From Trichomonas vaginalis G3 (taxonomy: Eukaryota > Parabasalia > Trichomonadida > Trichomonadidae), in NCBI RefSeq assembly GCF_026262505.1, contig NC_067208.1:3357962-3421961 (forward strand): a stretch of 64,000 nt of DNA. The letters are read 5' to 3'. Shown one piece after another: positions 1 through 9,589 of this stretch (positions are counted from its first letter, which is position 1; every line of letters begins with the position of its first letter). The position numbers were made by a program, and so were the translations under genes. The notes beneath the pieces are model-generated. The model saw only the letters and a program-made list of their open reading frames with translations, was not told where the DNA came from and ran no database searches.

Positions 1-22
1 TAACTCGCCTCCTCTAATATAT

Positions 23-23
23 C

Positions 24-28
<5 letters not shown>
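23..28. repeat. Target-site duplication, left copy
   Basis: CCTTTA sits immediately before the A run that opens the left terminus. The same six bases follow the right terminus at 25296-25301. A 6-bp duplication is standard for Polinton integration, and the reading frame of the flanking gene fits a single copy. Confidence 0.8.
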
Positions 29-66
<38 letters not shown>

Positions 67-138
67 AAGTGGGGCTTCCAGGCACTTCGTGCCTTCTAGC
101 CCTGATGTTGATGTTTAGTATAAATGAAGTTTTTATTC
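29..138 (+). repeat. Polinton left terminal inverted repeat
   Basis: A 35-base A run is followed by a segment matching the reverse complement of 25210-25295 with a few differences. The core reads GTGGGGCTTCCAGGCACTTC and contains the small hairpin GGCAC-ttc-GTGCC. No gene lies between the repeat and the methyltransferase at 298; that gap holds short TTCTTC-rich runs. Confidence 0.88.
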
Positions 139-297
139 GGAGGACTCTTCTTCTTCCTCCATTGCTTCTGGGAAGAAGCCTTCTTCTTGGTCGAAAACAT
201 TATATAATGTTTCACTTTTCACAAATTATATATGTTTTCATGCTTTGTCACTTTTCTGTCACTTTTCAGGAAAAAACATTTTTATTATTATATATAA

Positions 298-1107
298 ATG
301 AATTTTACAAAACCTCCGTTACCGTTCTTTGGAAATAAGAGTAAATGTAAAGATATTATATTGAGAGAACTTAAGAAACTACCGAATGGTCTAACATTGT
401 AGATTTGTTCGGTGGAAGTTTCTATATATCTCATTTGTGCCATACAATATTTCCTGACTCAAAGATTATATGCAATGACTTCGACAACTATATGGACCGT
501 CTAACATATTCCAGACACAAACAATATATTGAAAGAGTTAAAAGAAAAGATACCTATAGGTAAGATGGAACGTATACCATTAGATAAGAAAAATATTGTG
601 AGAGAGGTTTTGAAAAAAGCAGAATATATAGACTGAATAGTATATTCTGCTAGACTATTATATAGTGGTGCTATATAGAGTTCATGACATTGAAACACTT
701 ATGTCAAAATTTTATATCTTAACTATACAAATGTTTCAAAGAGGACATAGAAAAATATATTGAGGGTATAGAGTTTGTGAATGTCATTGGACAGATTTGT
801 ATGAAAAAATAAAGACAAGGAAAATGTTTTCTTATAGTGGACCCGCCGTTCTATAACACATGGGATTTTCAATACCAAGTAGACTGACTTTGAGAGACTC
901 TTAGAAACTTTAGACGTTTTACATAACCATCCATGCTTTTACTTTACATCCGATAAAAGTGGTTTGGAAACCGTTATGAGATGGTTAGAGGACATACATG
1001 ACTATGAGTTTAGATATGACAAGATAGAATATGAGAGAGGTCCTATAAACTGGAGAAAGTGTCACAATAAAGAAATTTTATTGGTAAGTAACTGTGGTTT
1101 GAAATAG
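298..1107 (+). pseudogene. Dam-like N6-adenine DNA methyltransferase (Polinton fossil)
   Basis: The predicted product resembles D12-class DNA adenine methyltransferases. An N-terminal PFFGNKSK-like segment matches the SAM-binding start of the family, and a DPPFYNTWDF stretch in the middle matches the DPPY catalytic motif. A later FTSDKSG-like segment and the C-terminal end also fit the family, and the roughly 270-codon span is normal for it. Such an enzyme would methylate adenine in element or host DNA. It is the first gene inside the left terminus and reads inward. The gene is broken, with several breaks. Confidence 0.72.
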
Positions 1108-1245
1108 GACTACTTGTTTAGGTTTTTTCCATTGTGTCATTTATTTATTTGACGTGGCAGAAAAGTACAGAGAATATGAAGATGAACCAATGCCTGCAAA
1201 TGTTCAGTATATGTACTCGTAAGAGATATTTTTATCTAATATTAA

Positions 1246-1582
1246 ATGGACGCACAGAACTTAGCGAATGCGCAGCAACCTGGACAACCAAACCCAGAGA
1301 ATATTCCAAATGAAGTTAGAATACAAACTGCATGGCAAACTATGGTCAAGTGCCAACAGATGTACAAATGCAAACTGCCATGTCAAATGACGCTGCGTTA
1401 GCTACCACCATGGTATGCAAATATGAGATGGAAAGAGTTTTATACAAACCCTGAAGTGGGATATAAACAACTCTATGCAGATGACGCGAACACAGGAGTT
1501 GACCCAGAGTATGTTTCTACCAGAGAGAAATAGAATGTATGAGCTCCAGTTAAAATGCTATGGAACTCAACAGGAAACGTAA
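1246..1582 (+). pseudogene. Unrecognised small Polinton gene
   Basis: The reading starts at an ATG after an AT-rich stretch containing TTTTTATC, a motif found before other genes of the element. The product begins with a Gln/Asn/Pro-rich segment and has no domain I recognise. It lies between the methyltransferase and a small Gly-rich gene on the same strand. The gene looks broken. I assign no function. Confidence 0.4.
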
Positions 1583-1618
1583 GAGACTAGGCGGACATTA
1601 GATTTTACATATAGTAAA

Positions 1619-1856
1619 ATGGGTTTCTCAGTAGTATTGGAAACTTCTTTCGAAATGTTGGAAGAGGTATATGGAATGGAATAAAATCTGTCGGAAGAGG
1701 ATATGGAACGGTGTCAAAAATATTGGTAAAAGAGTAGGTCAGTTTGTTGGTATTATACCTAAAGACCCGAACAGAAGAACAAGCTCCTGTTATACAACAG
1801 CCGAACCTGCACCACAGTCTAGTTGGCAACCAAATCCAACACCTCAACCGTATTAA
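1619..1856 (+). pseudogene. Small Gly/aromatic-rich protein, possible minor virion component (Polinton fossil)
   Basis: A short gene whose start encodes a basic, amphipathic segment rich in Gly, Phe, Trp and Arg, followed by a Gln/Pro-rich tail. The gene at 5042 has the same style: amphipathic N-terminus, glycine-rich repeats, Pro/Gln tail. Small proteins like this are often internal or membrane-active virion parts in adenovirus-like elements, but that role is an inference from composition only. It is broken. Confidence 0.4.
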
Positions 1857-1866
1857 AATCATATTT

Positions 1867-2681
1867 TTACCGTTCGATAGTAGTTGTATATGAAACTAAT
1901 TCTAAGTAAAACGCTGGTATAATGGAATTATTCTCTTTCTTCATCTGTTGTAAACCATACTTGAAAGTCTGAAATACTTCCACTCGCGGTTCATATAGCT
2001 TTGTAGGTTTTTCGTAAAAGTCATTTCCAAGCATAAAAAAGATTTGTGCACCAAAAAATGAAAGCATGAACTATAATAGCGTCAGAGTCGAAAACATTTT
2101 CATATGTTCCATTAGGGTTTGAGACTTCATAAAAGTCTGGTGTACTGGATATGCTGCACTGATTTAACATCCTCAAAATCTATACCATGCCAAGTTTTAT
2201 ATTTTGTAGAAATATAAACGTTTTCTCCAAGGTCTTCTATTTATTGATTTTAACAGTTGCATTTTTCCTGTCATAAATAATATCGAGATGGTACTCTCCT
2301 TCGTCAATGTTACTGTTTGCATATTCGATAAGATATCGTTTATTTTTTCTTGAAAAGCTTGAAGAGTTGTTTCTAAGTTTACAACAAATTCACTTGTAAA
2401 AGTTTTCCCTGTTCAAATTTCTCATACGTACGTTCTCTTGTTTAAGTATCGAATTTCAAAAGCGACCGTAAATGGGAAACCATGTATGGCTTCTGAAATG
2501 AATTCATTCTACGAAAGCCAATAGCTTTTGTGACGGATGGGTCCTTAGCCATCTTAACGGTAGTCAAAACGATAGCCTTCATGCTTTACGGTCTCTGTCT
2601 CAAACTTTGACCGACGTTAGTAAAATTCATCTTAATGTTTAGTTGTAGCAACTCTAGAATTTCTTTTTCTATTGAAAGCAT
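1867..2681 (-). pseudogene. Unrecognised Polinton gene
   Basis: The reading starts near 2681, divergent from the fibre gene at 2720, with TTTTATTCTAGATAAAAT in the shared gap. The C-terminal part encodes a stretch rich in aromatic and charged residues. I recognise no family. The length of about 270 codons suggests a structural or accessory protein, but nothing in the sequence decides this. It is broken, with several breaks. Confidence 0.4.
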
Positions 2682-2719
2682 ATTTTATCTAGAATAAAAA
2701 TTCGAAAGAAACAGCGTCT

Positions 2720-4081
2720 ATGAGAGAAATACAACACAACCGACAACTCATTATGCAAGCTCTAAAATAAGAACACAACAAACTTTCAAACTATTCTAAG
2801 ATATCTGAGTCATTGAAAGAAGGAAACTTAAAACTGACGATAAACCCAATGACAGACGAGTTTCTGTTTCAAGACAACAAGAACCATACTGTTTGTATAA
2901 ATCCAACAAAAAGAACTTTAAACGAGAAACTATAGATGAACTTCTTTTGAAAGCAGATGTTGACAACAAAGCTGACAAAGAATATGTAGACGATGCAATA
3001 GCAAAAGAAGAAGAAAGAGCTAACAAAGCTTATGCAACGAAAGAGGATGTTGAAAAGAAAGCAGATAAAACATATGTTGACGATGAGTTAGCATATCTGG
3101 CTAGTGGGTTAGTGAAGAAGGCAGATAAGGAATATGTGGATGAAAAAGATGAAAAAATTAAAGAAATGGTTGACTGGTACCATGAACGGACATCGAAGAT
3201 TTTAAAAACTAAAGCCGATACAGGATGGGTTTCAGGGTGTTTAGACCTTAAAGCCGACAAGAACCATACACATACCATTGCAAATATTGCAAACTTACAA
3301 GAAACCTTAAACAGGAAAAGTGACGTTGGACATACACATACCATTGCAAATATTGCAAACTTACAAAAAAAGTTAGATGACAAAGCTGACAAGAACCATA
3401 CACATACAAGTTTTACAACTGTTGCTATAGAAAGTATTGAAGGAACGGTTGAAGAAACTGGTGGGGATGCATTATATTGTAAACCTCCTAACTTTCCACA
3501 AGGTTTAACATCGGATGACGACATAACGACGATGAGAAACATTAGATGTAAAGATGTTTATGTCATGAAGGATGAACATAATATTAAATTCACTGCTCAA
3601 GATTTATATGACAAGAAAGCAACAAAACAGAGCTTCAAACATTAAAGACAGAAATACTTCAAACCATTTACCCAGTTGGTTCTATTTATACGTCAATGAA
3701 CTCTACCAGACCAGAAGTAGTACTTGGTTTTGGAACTTGGACTCAAATACTCGAAAGTTTTTTGTATTGTGCACACACTCCAAAGAAAACAGGTGGAAGT
3801 AAAACGATATCTGTCGACAACTTGCCACCACATAGTCATTCTGTACAACAACTTTCTGGCGACCATAGCCACTCATTAAGAGACCACCCATTTACAACTC
3901 AGAGTATGAAGCTGGCTATGACGTTTTTATCTCCAGATTATAACCATTCAGCAAAAAGACTTTTCGACAAACTGAACCAGGAGGAAACCACCAACATACT
4001 TTTACAACAACATCTACAGGACTAGGTAAAAAATACATGCCACCTTACATGACAGTTTGTGCATGGTATAGAATTGCTTAG
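2720..4081 (+). pseudogene. Tail-fibre-like attachment protein (Polinton fossil)
   Basis: The protein resembles phage short-tail-fibre or baseplate fibre proteins. The middle has many KADK.YVD and DKADKNHTHT-type repeats typical of trimeric fibre shafts. The C-terminal part has the collar-type pattern YPVGSIYTSMN, then GFGTWTQI, a TGGS stretch, LPPHSHS and the closing MPPYMTVCAWYRI, all typical of the phage collar domain. In the virion it would be the receptor-binding spike. It converges with the integrase gene, ending at about the same place. It is broken, with few breaks. Confidence 0.75.
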
Positions 4082-5025
4082 TCGTCATTTTCAACTTCTT
4101 AGCATATTCGTCAGGAGTTGTCTTATATTTGTTAGGAACTGTCTTTGAAAGTACCACCTTGAACTTTGACAAGTTTGAAACGAGGTCTGACAATAGTAGT
4201 TTTATCTTCTGCTTGCAGTCTGTACATTTTGCCATGTTTGCCTAAAACTTCATAATATTCTCTTGTATACTTTCTTCTATTTTTACGAACACGAACGTGA
4301 GTACCTGTCGAGTTCCCATTGTTGTCATAGTCAATAGTATTTTCATATGGGTCGCGTTTAGGTATTTCTATTTTTACTTTGTCGCCTTTCTGAAGTTTGA
4401 AGCCTGGCATTCTTCTTGTTTGTCTCTTTTGACTAAACTATTAATATATAGTCTTTCTCTAAGTCGGGTTTTTTTCATTTCTTCGGGGAGTGGTTTCCCA
4501 AACCTTTTTGTTTACGGTATTGTAAATATTTAAAACTTGTCTCATCTTTGCCATGGAGAAATGTCTGTATTGTCGTCATATGACATTTCATTTGCTTCAC
4601 CACCTTGTGGTTGGTTTAAGTCTCTTAAGATTTTTATACAACTGTCAATGACACCAAGAGCAGAATGGTTTTGGTCGACAATGAAATATTGGTTTACATT
4701 TTTTGAACGCAGATAGTTTTTAATATCGTCTGATTTGAAAGAACGTTCACAGTCAGATGTCAGTTTGTTGGATGGTATTTGTCAACGAAGATTGTCAAAG
4801 CAGTTTTCACATCTAAAATATTTTTGGACTGTAATGGTATGGCTTCACAGTATCTTGTGTTTTGACCGACAAATATTAGCCAGTATGGAGTCCATCTGTT
4901 CTAACTCTCGGAATGTTTTCCAAGATATCCATAAACCAAGCATTTGGTGTTGAACTAAAGATTTTTATCATGAGTGCTTTCTTTGTCGCTTTAGAAACAT
5001 AGGGGTCCTTGTTTGGATTCGTCAT
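4081..5025 (-). pseudogene. Retroviral-type (rve) integrase (Polinton fossil)
   Basis: This is the Polinton integrase, which joins the element ends to target DNA. A WFMDIL segment near the N-terminus matches the first catalytic-core strand. A later region with NHSALGVIDSCIKILRD matches the end of the core. The C-terminal 90 residues start GDKVKIEI and form a Lys/Arg-rich SH3 or chromo-like module usual in these integrases. It is divergent from the gene at 5042 with 16 bp between starts. It is broken, with several breaks. Confidence 0.75.
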
Positions 5026-5041
5026 TTTTATCCTATAAGAA
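5026..5041. promoter_or_regulatory. Bidirectional promoter-like spacer
   Basis: The 16 bp between the divergent starts at 5025 and 5042 read TTTATCCTATAAGA. Similar TTTTTATC or TTCTTATA stretches lie before the starts at 1246, 2681, 14809 and 15693. A promoter role is inferred from this recurrence. Confidence 0.4.
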
Positions 5042-5463
5042 ATGGGTTTATTTGGCGCATTAGCAGGAGTTGCATCCAGATTTTTGCCCGCAGTGGGAAC
5101 ACTAGCCAGAGGTGCATTTGGAATTGGAAGGAAGATTTTGAGTACATTAGGTATACTGAAAGAGAAAGCACAGCCTATTATACAAACTGTACAGAAAGGT
5201 TGGGAGGTAGCACGAGATGCAGCAAATCTTATTCCAAATCCTGAAACAAGAGGAAAAGTTCAAGGATGGATGGACAATGTAGAAGACAAGCAGGAAACTA
5301 CTATAACAAAGCAAATGACTACTATAACCAAGCAGGGCACTATATGGACCAAGGTGAAAGATTCTTTAACAGAGGATATAACCATGCACAACAGTGGGTA
5401 AACAATAACCAACCTCAACCGCCTCAAACTTGGGAATGTAAATTTTTTACTGAGATGAAATGA
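5042..5463 (+). pseudogene. Small amphipathic Gly-rich protein, possible minor virion protein (Polinton)
   Basis: The first 119 codons form an open frame. The N-terminus is a strongly amphipathic, Gly/Ala/Leu-rich stretch starting MGLFGALAGVASRFLP, then a helical Lys/Gln-rich region, then a Tyr/Asn/Gln-rich tail. The design recalls internal membrane-lytic or core proteins of adenovirus-like virions; this role is inferred. It follows the integrase start directly on the other strand and precedes two genes with a shared upstream motif. It has about one break. Confidence 0.45.
5443..5462 (+). promoter_or_regulatory. Upstream motif of the 5460 gene (structural-gene class)
   Basis: TTTTTTACTGAGATGAAATG overlaps the start codon at 5460. 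The same 20 bases occur at 5618-5637 and a close version (TTTTTACTCATATGAAATG) precedes the major capsid gene at 20285-20303. This recurrence points to a promoter or translation-start element for one gene class. Confidence 0.6.
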
Positions 5464-5615
5464 ACAATACAGCATTGAGACAAATGGGCTCAAGATGGAT
5501 TTGTCGGCTTCCAGCAGTTACACCACCACGTGTTTGTCAAGTTCTTCCTATACCTCAGGAAGTTTTAGACCGACTTAAAAAACAACAACAACCAGTTGAA
5601 AACAAACCAAACTAA
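5460..5615 (+). CDS. 51-residue Pro/Arg-containing small protein (Polinton)
   Basis: A complete small frame starts at the ATG inside the repeated motif and ends TAA at 5613-5615. The product starts MNNTALRQMGSRW and has a Pro/Val-rich middle and a KKQQQP-containing end. The start is supported by the upstream motif, which has the same spacing at the next gene. I recognise no family; tiny virion or cement proteins are a possibility only. It looks whole. Confidence 0.5.
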   Translation: MNNTALRQMGSRWICRLPAVTPPRVCQVLPIPQEVLDRLKKQQQPVENKPN

Positions 5616-5617
5616 AA

Positions 5618-5637
5618 TTTTTTACTGAGATGAAATG
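5618..5637 (+). promoter_or_regulatory. Upstream motif of the 5635 gene (structural-gene class)
   Basis: This is an exact second copy of the 20-base motif at 5443-5462, again ending in the start codon of the gene it precedes. Confidence 0.6.
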
Positions 5638-6219
5638 ACCGAAGAAGTTGAAACGGTAGATTTGACACCACAAACAAAAAGTTCAGAACCATTGTCAAAA
5701 CCTGTCAAAGAACTTACAGATGAAGAAAAAAATTCAATAATAGAAAGTGCCAGGTCTGGAAATACAAACCCTAACTATAAAGTCACTTTTCATAGAAATG
5801 GAACGGCTAGTATCTCAAAAAAGAAACAGACTCTCACAAATAAAATATTGAAGTCTGAAGGAGCTTTCGAGACAACAGATGGAAAAGTTTACTTCACTGA
5901 CCAACAGTTCATTATAGAACATCTCATTGACTTAGAGTCGAAATATTCTAAACTTTACAACAAACACAAAAAGTTGAAAGGAAAACAAAAACAAATGGCA
6001 TATGATATTTATGAAGATGTTGACGACACAACTGTTCCTGCAAGTGAAGTAAAGTCAGAGGAACCGAAAAGTGACGAAAAACCGATAGAAGAAGAAAAAC
6101 CAAAAACTGAAGATAAACCAAAACCAAAGTTTAGTTTCCAAACTAAACCAAGTCAACCTTCATTAGCTGGTATGGGTTGGCGTCAAAGACTTATGGCAGC
6201 CGGTGGTTATGTAAAGTAA
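5635..6219 (+). CDS. Charged 194-residue protein of unknown function (Polinton)
   Basis: The frame is whole from the motif-linked ATG to TAA. The first 50 residues are Thr/Ser/Glu-rich. Residues about 50-120 form a compact part with NGTASISKKKQTLTNKIL and a Leu/Lys-rich helical stretch that could be a coiled coil. Residues about 125-165 are a Glu/Pro/Lys-rich low-complexity linker. The C-terminus is basic and Gly-containing (GWRQRLMAAGGYVK). I recognise no family. Its start motif is shared with the major capsid gene, so a virion role is a reasonable guess. Confidence 0.65.
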   Translation: MTEEVETVDLTPQTKSSEPLSKPVKELTDEEKNSIIESARSGNTNPNYKVTFHRNGTASISKKKQTLTNKILKSEGAFETTDGKVYFTDQQFIIEHLIDLESKYSKLYNKHKKLKGKQKQMAYDIYEDVDDTTVPASEVKSEEPKSDEKPIEEEKPKTEDKPKPKFSFQTKPSQPSLAGMGWRQRLMAAGGYVK

Positions 6220-6250
6220 AGAAAAAAAATATTTTTTTATTTTTATAAAA
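6220..6250 (+). promoter_or_regulatory. AT-rich upstream element of the polymerase gene
   Basis: An AAAAAATATTTTTTTATTTT stretch lies directly before the polymerase start. Near-identical AAAAAATATTTTTT runs lie before the start at 12615 (about 12578-12604) and next to genes at about 15710-15725 and 16968-16987. A promoter role is inferred from recurrence. Confidence 0.4.
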
Positions 6251-8400
6251 ATGCCCCCATATAGAATGGACAGAAGGTCTGCTAGAATAAAAGCAGAGTT
6301 AGAAAGATATGGTTGGAAAGTTTCGAAGAAGTTTAAATATAGGAAGGGAAGACCCATAAAAGTCTATGACAAATTATCTGGTCTTCGCTATGAGATGGAC
6401 TTGGAAACAGCACGTGCCAATTATCCAAACAGACTAGAGAGGTTAGAAGAAGAACGTCTTATGGACATGCCTTTCGATGTTAGTGAACCTCAAGTTGAAG
6501 GACACGACGGCTTTGCCAGATTCTACTGGAAACATGACGAACAATTGCATCCTTTGAGAAGGAAAAAAGGAAAAGGTGAAGACGCACATGCTCCCATGGA
6601 AAGAACAAGATATGCATATGAAAAGTATCGTGAAGTTAGAAGTCAAATTACATCTGGTCGAACCTTTACAGTAAACTTTGACGAAGGAAAGAACAAAGAA
6701 GGCTTCATGGGAGTACTTGCTGCCATACAAGACGGAAATAAGAAAGGATACAATCTCAGATTGACCATAACAGATTTGGACGGTCATATATACTATGCGC
6801 ATGGCAATGTCACAACAGCTGCAATGCTTCTTGACGCTTTCAAGACTACAAAGAGAGAACAAATGGTTGACTCCGACTCAGACATTTTGAATGCAATTGA
6901 AGGAATTGCAAGTGTCAAGTTCGAATGGTACCAACCTAACCCTCAAGCAGTCAGACAACATGCTGGATACTTCCCCTTCATAAATAAGTCTGACATTGAC
7001 TTGACAAGGTATGGAATTTACAATTCAATTGAAAAAATTGTCAATGAACCTTGTATTCTTACATGTCTCAGGAACTCTGGTCTTGTTTCAGAAGAGAAAA
7101 TGAAGTATCTTGAGTCATGTGTGAAGACAAGGTACATTCTCAGAGGTCAATTGGCAAAAATTGCACCGTTGGCAAATGTCAATATCCGAGTCAACATACC
7201 TACAGCTAAAGGTTCTTCACATGACGACTATGTTGTTGACAAAGACTTACCATGGTTGAAGATTGCAATTGTCCACAACCACTTCATGTTGAACGAAAGT
7301 CTTACAAACCCATTGTTCGGAAAAGGCAAGTGCAACATTGTCAGAGCTGTTAACATTCTTTTCGAGAAAGGTTTGTTGGAACCGATTCCAGATGACAAGC
7401 TGACAGAAAGTTTTGTACCAAAAGACGAAACAAACTTTTCACTGTTAGCAAGACCAAAAGTTGTTCCAGACAAAGTTCTAGTACAAAAGAAGTACACAGT
7501 TCCAAAAGGAGTTGGATTGTTCGGATACCAACCTGAACCAGAAGAACTTCCAATGAGGTTGCAAGAACTTCAAGATGCTATAAACAAACTCCATTGAGAC
7601 ATCCAATCGACGTCAAATTGTATTGGAGAGCATCTGAGTTAGGTCAGAAGGTTTTATATGAAACAGGTTGCTTCGACGATGTTTATGAGATAACAGGAGA
7701 AGTTTCTCAGAAGATAAGAGACTCACTTGAATTTCCACAAACTGGACCCATTGGATGCGACAAGTTCGACTCATACGAAAAAATATACTATGTCGACCTT
7801 AACGCTGCGTACATGAGGTTCGTCCAATATATTCCAACTGGAATTCCAAACGAAGATGGTGAGTTCCCAGGAAGGAACTATACAGTTGGAAAAGTCATAC
7901 AACAACTGTATGATATTAGGAAAGCTTCAAACCCCCTTGCAATGACACTCAAATTGCTTATGAATTCGACATGGGGATATTCCATTAAGAAACCTCAAGA
8001 GATGAAGAGTAAACATTATGAGAAGGTCGACAACTTTGTTGAAAGGTTCTCCCCTTTTGTTTTGAAATACGAGTTCACCGAAGGTCAAAATGGCTTAGTA
8101 ACCACATTAAAACCTATTGTCGAACATTGGTCCTATCCTCAGTTCGCAAAGGCAGTCCTCGACAACTACAACAAATTCTTCTCCGAAGTCAAATCCAAAG
8201 TGAAGGTTTACTATGAGAACATTGACGCACTCATGACGAACGAAGAAGGCTATAACAAACTCATTGAAATGGGAATGGTCGGTGAAAAGATGGGTCAATT
8301 CAAATTGGACAAAATTTTCACCGAAGTTCATGTCCTCTCCAAGCGTAAGTACTGGGGCATACTTGAAGACGGCACAGAAATAAAACATTGCATGAAGTAA
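6251..8400 (+). pseudogene. Family B DNA polymerase of the Polinton
   Basis: This is the replicative polymerase of the element, thought to use a protein primer. The C-terminal half holds the palm motifs: YYVDLNAAYMRF matches motif A, LKLLMNSTWGYS matches motif B (the NS.YG pattern), and YYENIDALMT occupies the motif C position. It is followed by a GQFKLDKIFTEVHVLSKRKYW segment typical of the family. The N-terminal half has a basic first 60 residues and a region with GYFPFINKSDIDLTRYGIYN. Codon use is even and the sequence is well kept, with about one break. The next genes belong to the small-gene module. Confidence 0.75.
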
Positions 8401-8407
8401 AAAATTT

Positions 8408-8515
8408 TTATTCGAATTTGAATCGGACAGGTCGAGTTACACCATTCTTGGTCTCAAACTCATATATAACCTGTTTGTTTGTATTTTCGTCGACTATGAC
8501 ACGAGACACGAACAT
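8408..8515 (-). CDS. 35-residue small protein (Polinton module)
   Basis: A short whole frame starts MFVSRVIVDENTNKQ and ends TAA at 8408-8410. Its alternating hydrophobic and charged residues suggest a small beta-rich protein. It is divergent from the gene at 8546, with the AAAAAGTGTCAT motif between them. I recognise no family, and at this length it could be chance. Confidence 0.35.
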   Translation of the reverse strand: MFVSRVIVDENTNKQVIYEFETKNGVTRPVRFKFE

Positions 8516-8528
8516 TGACCAAACGGAC

Positions 8529-8540
8529 AAAAAGTGTCAT
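8529..8540 (+). promoter_or_regulatory. AAAAAGTGTCAT promoter-like motif
   Basis: The motif lies 6 bp before the ATG at 8546. The same or nearly the same motif precedes the minus-strand starts at 11789 and 12024 and lies upstream of 23537. Its TCATTT end resembles the trichomonad initiator, so the A of TCA may be the transcription start. Confidence 0.6.
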
Positions 8541-8545
8541 TTCAG

Positions 8546-8809
8546 ATGGTCCCGCAGCCAATCGCATTCGAGCACTTCGAAGAAGCCTTACGTTCCAAGG
8601 GAGAGGGTGTCTGGTGCAAGGGAGAGGTCATGAGACTCTACGAGCAGTACATCCTCAATGCCTGGGAGGACAAATCGTCCTTGGATTGGCAATTCTACCA
8701 ACTTCTCTGGGACGACCTCCTACGCAACTGGGATGACGAAAGAGTCCAATTCAAAGGTCGGGAACTAATTTTGCAAATTGACCTTAATTTCACATACTTA
8801 TCCAAATAA
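8546..8809 (+). CDS. 87-residue acidic/aromatic small protein (Polinton module)
   Basis: The ATG at 8546 is chosen because the promoter-like motif ends just before it. The product starts MVPQPIAFEHFEEALRSKGE and is rich in Trp, Asp, Glu and Leu, suggesting a compact helical protein. GC content is higher than in the capsid block. It is the first plus-strand gene after the polymerase and looks whole. I recognise no family. Confidence 0.6.
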   Translation: MVPQPIAFEHFEEALRSKGEGVWCKGEVMRLYEQYILNAWEDKSSLDWQFYQLLWDDLLRNWDDERVQFKGRELILQIDLNFTYLSK

Positions 8810-8858
8810 ACGCCTAAATTTACTCGGGGTTTCCCCCTAAAATAAAATTTTTTTACTC

Positions 8859-9557
8859 TTAGAACCACTCGAGGTTCTCCTTACGGTTGTTGAGCTTGTC
8901 ACCGTCAATGTGTCTGACCTTCGTCTTCTTGCCTGGATTTGGAACCCATTGAATTGCGACAAGCTTGCCCATGGAGATTGAACCGCGATTCCGAAGGTTA
9001 AGGTTCAAGTGTCCCAAGTTGTTGAGGACTGGGGTAAGAACCTTGCCTGTCTCCCTGTTGCGGATTTGGTATGGGTAGGGTTGGGAAATTTCGTAAGCGT
9101 CATCGGCAACAAGGGTTGCCCAAACTTCCTTTTCTTCGTGTTTCTCTTCTTCTTCTTCTTCCTCTTCTTCCTCTTCTTCCTCTTCTTTGATAATACCTTC
9201 TTCAATTTGGTACTCACGAATTACGGTGTTGGAGGTTCTGTCCTTTCCGAGTACCTTCCAGATGGCATCTATCTCTTCGAAGAAACGGTAGATGAGTCTG
9301 GCAAGGTCTCGGTTCTCTCTCGCGTAAATGCGCAAGGTTTCCGTCAAATCGTTCAGGACTTTCTCATTGGAAGCTTGGTTCATGAGGAACTCACCTTTAA
9401 GTCCCTTCATCTCTTCCATAAGACTACTTTGGAGAGTCTTAACGGTGTTTGTCAGATGAGCTTTCAAATTCAAAATTTGAATTTGAACTGGGCGCTTGTC
9501 TGGCAACATTGAAAGGACATCTGCCATTGTGTTCGGCTTCGGTGCTTGTTCGGACAT
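8859..9557 (-). CDS. Coiled-coil protein with C-terminal NUMOD4/HNH-like domain (Polinton module)
   Basis: Residues 1-120 form a helical, probably coiled-coil region. A run of about 15 Glu follows near residues 125-140. The last 75 residues match the NUMOD4-HNH arrangement of homing-type nucleases: YQIRNRETGKVL, then LVAIQWVPNPGKKTKVRHID, then GDKLNNRKENLEW. In those families the His-Ile-Asp and Asn-Arg-x-x-Asn-Leu parts belong to the metal-binding fold. Whether this copy cuts DNA is open; it could also be a DNA-binding structural protein. It looks whole, and CTTCATTTTTTCG lies before the start. Confidence 0.72.
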   Translation of the reverse strand: MSEQAPKPNTMADVLSMLPDKRPVQIQILNLKAHLTNTVKTLQSSLMEEMKGLKGEFLMNQASNEKVLNDLTETLRIYARENRDLARLIYRFFEEIDAIWKVLGKDRTSNTVIREYQIEEGIIKEEEEEEEEEEEEEEKHEEKEVWATLVADDAYEISQPYPYQIRNRETGKVLTPVLNNLGHLNLNLRNRGSISMGKLVAIQWVPNPGKKTKVRHIDGDKLNNRKENLEWF

Positions 9558-9589
9558 CGAAAAAATGAAGTGGTTTGAGAATGGCGGTT

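Noticed and set aside
9009-9512. Plus-strand frame of 167 codons
   Set aside because: It is the antisense shadow of the HNH-like gene, with a Phe run opposite the Glu run.
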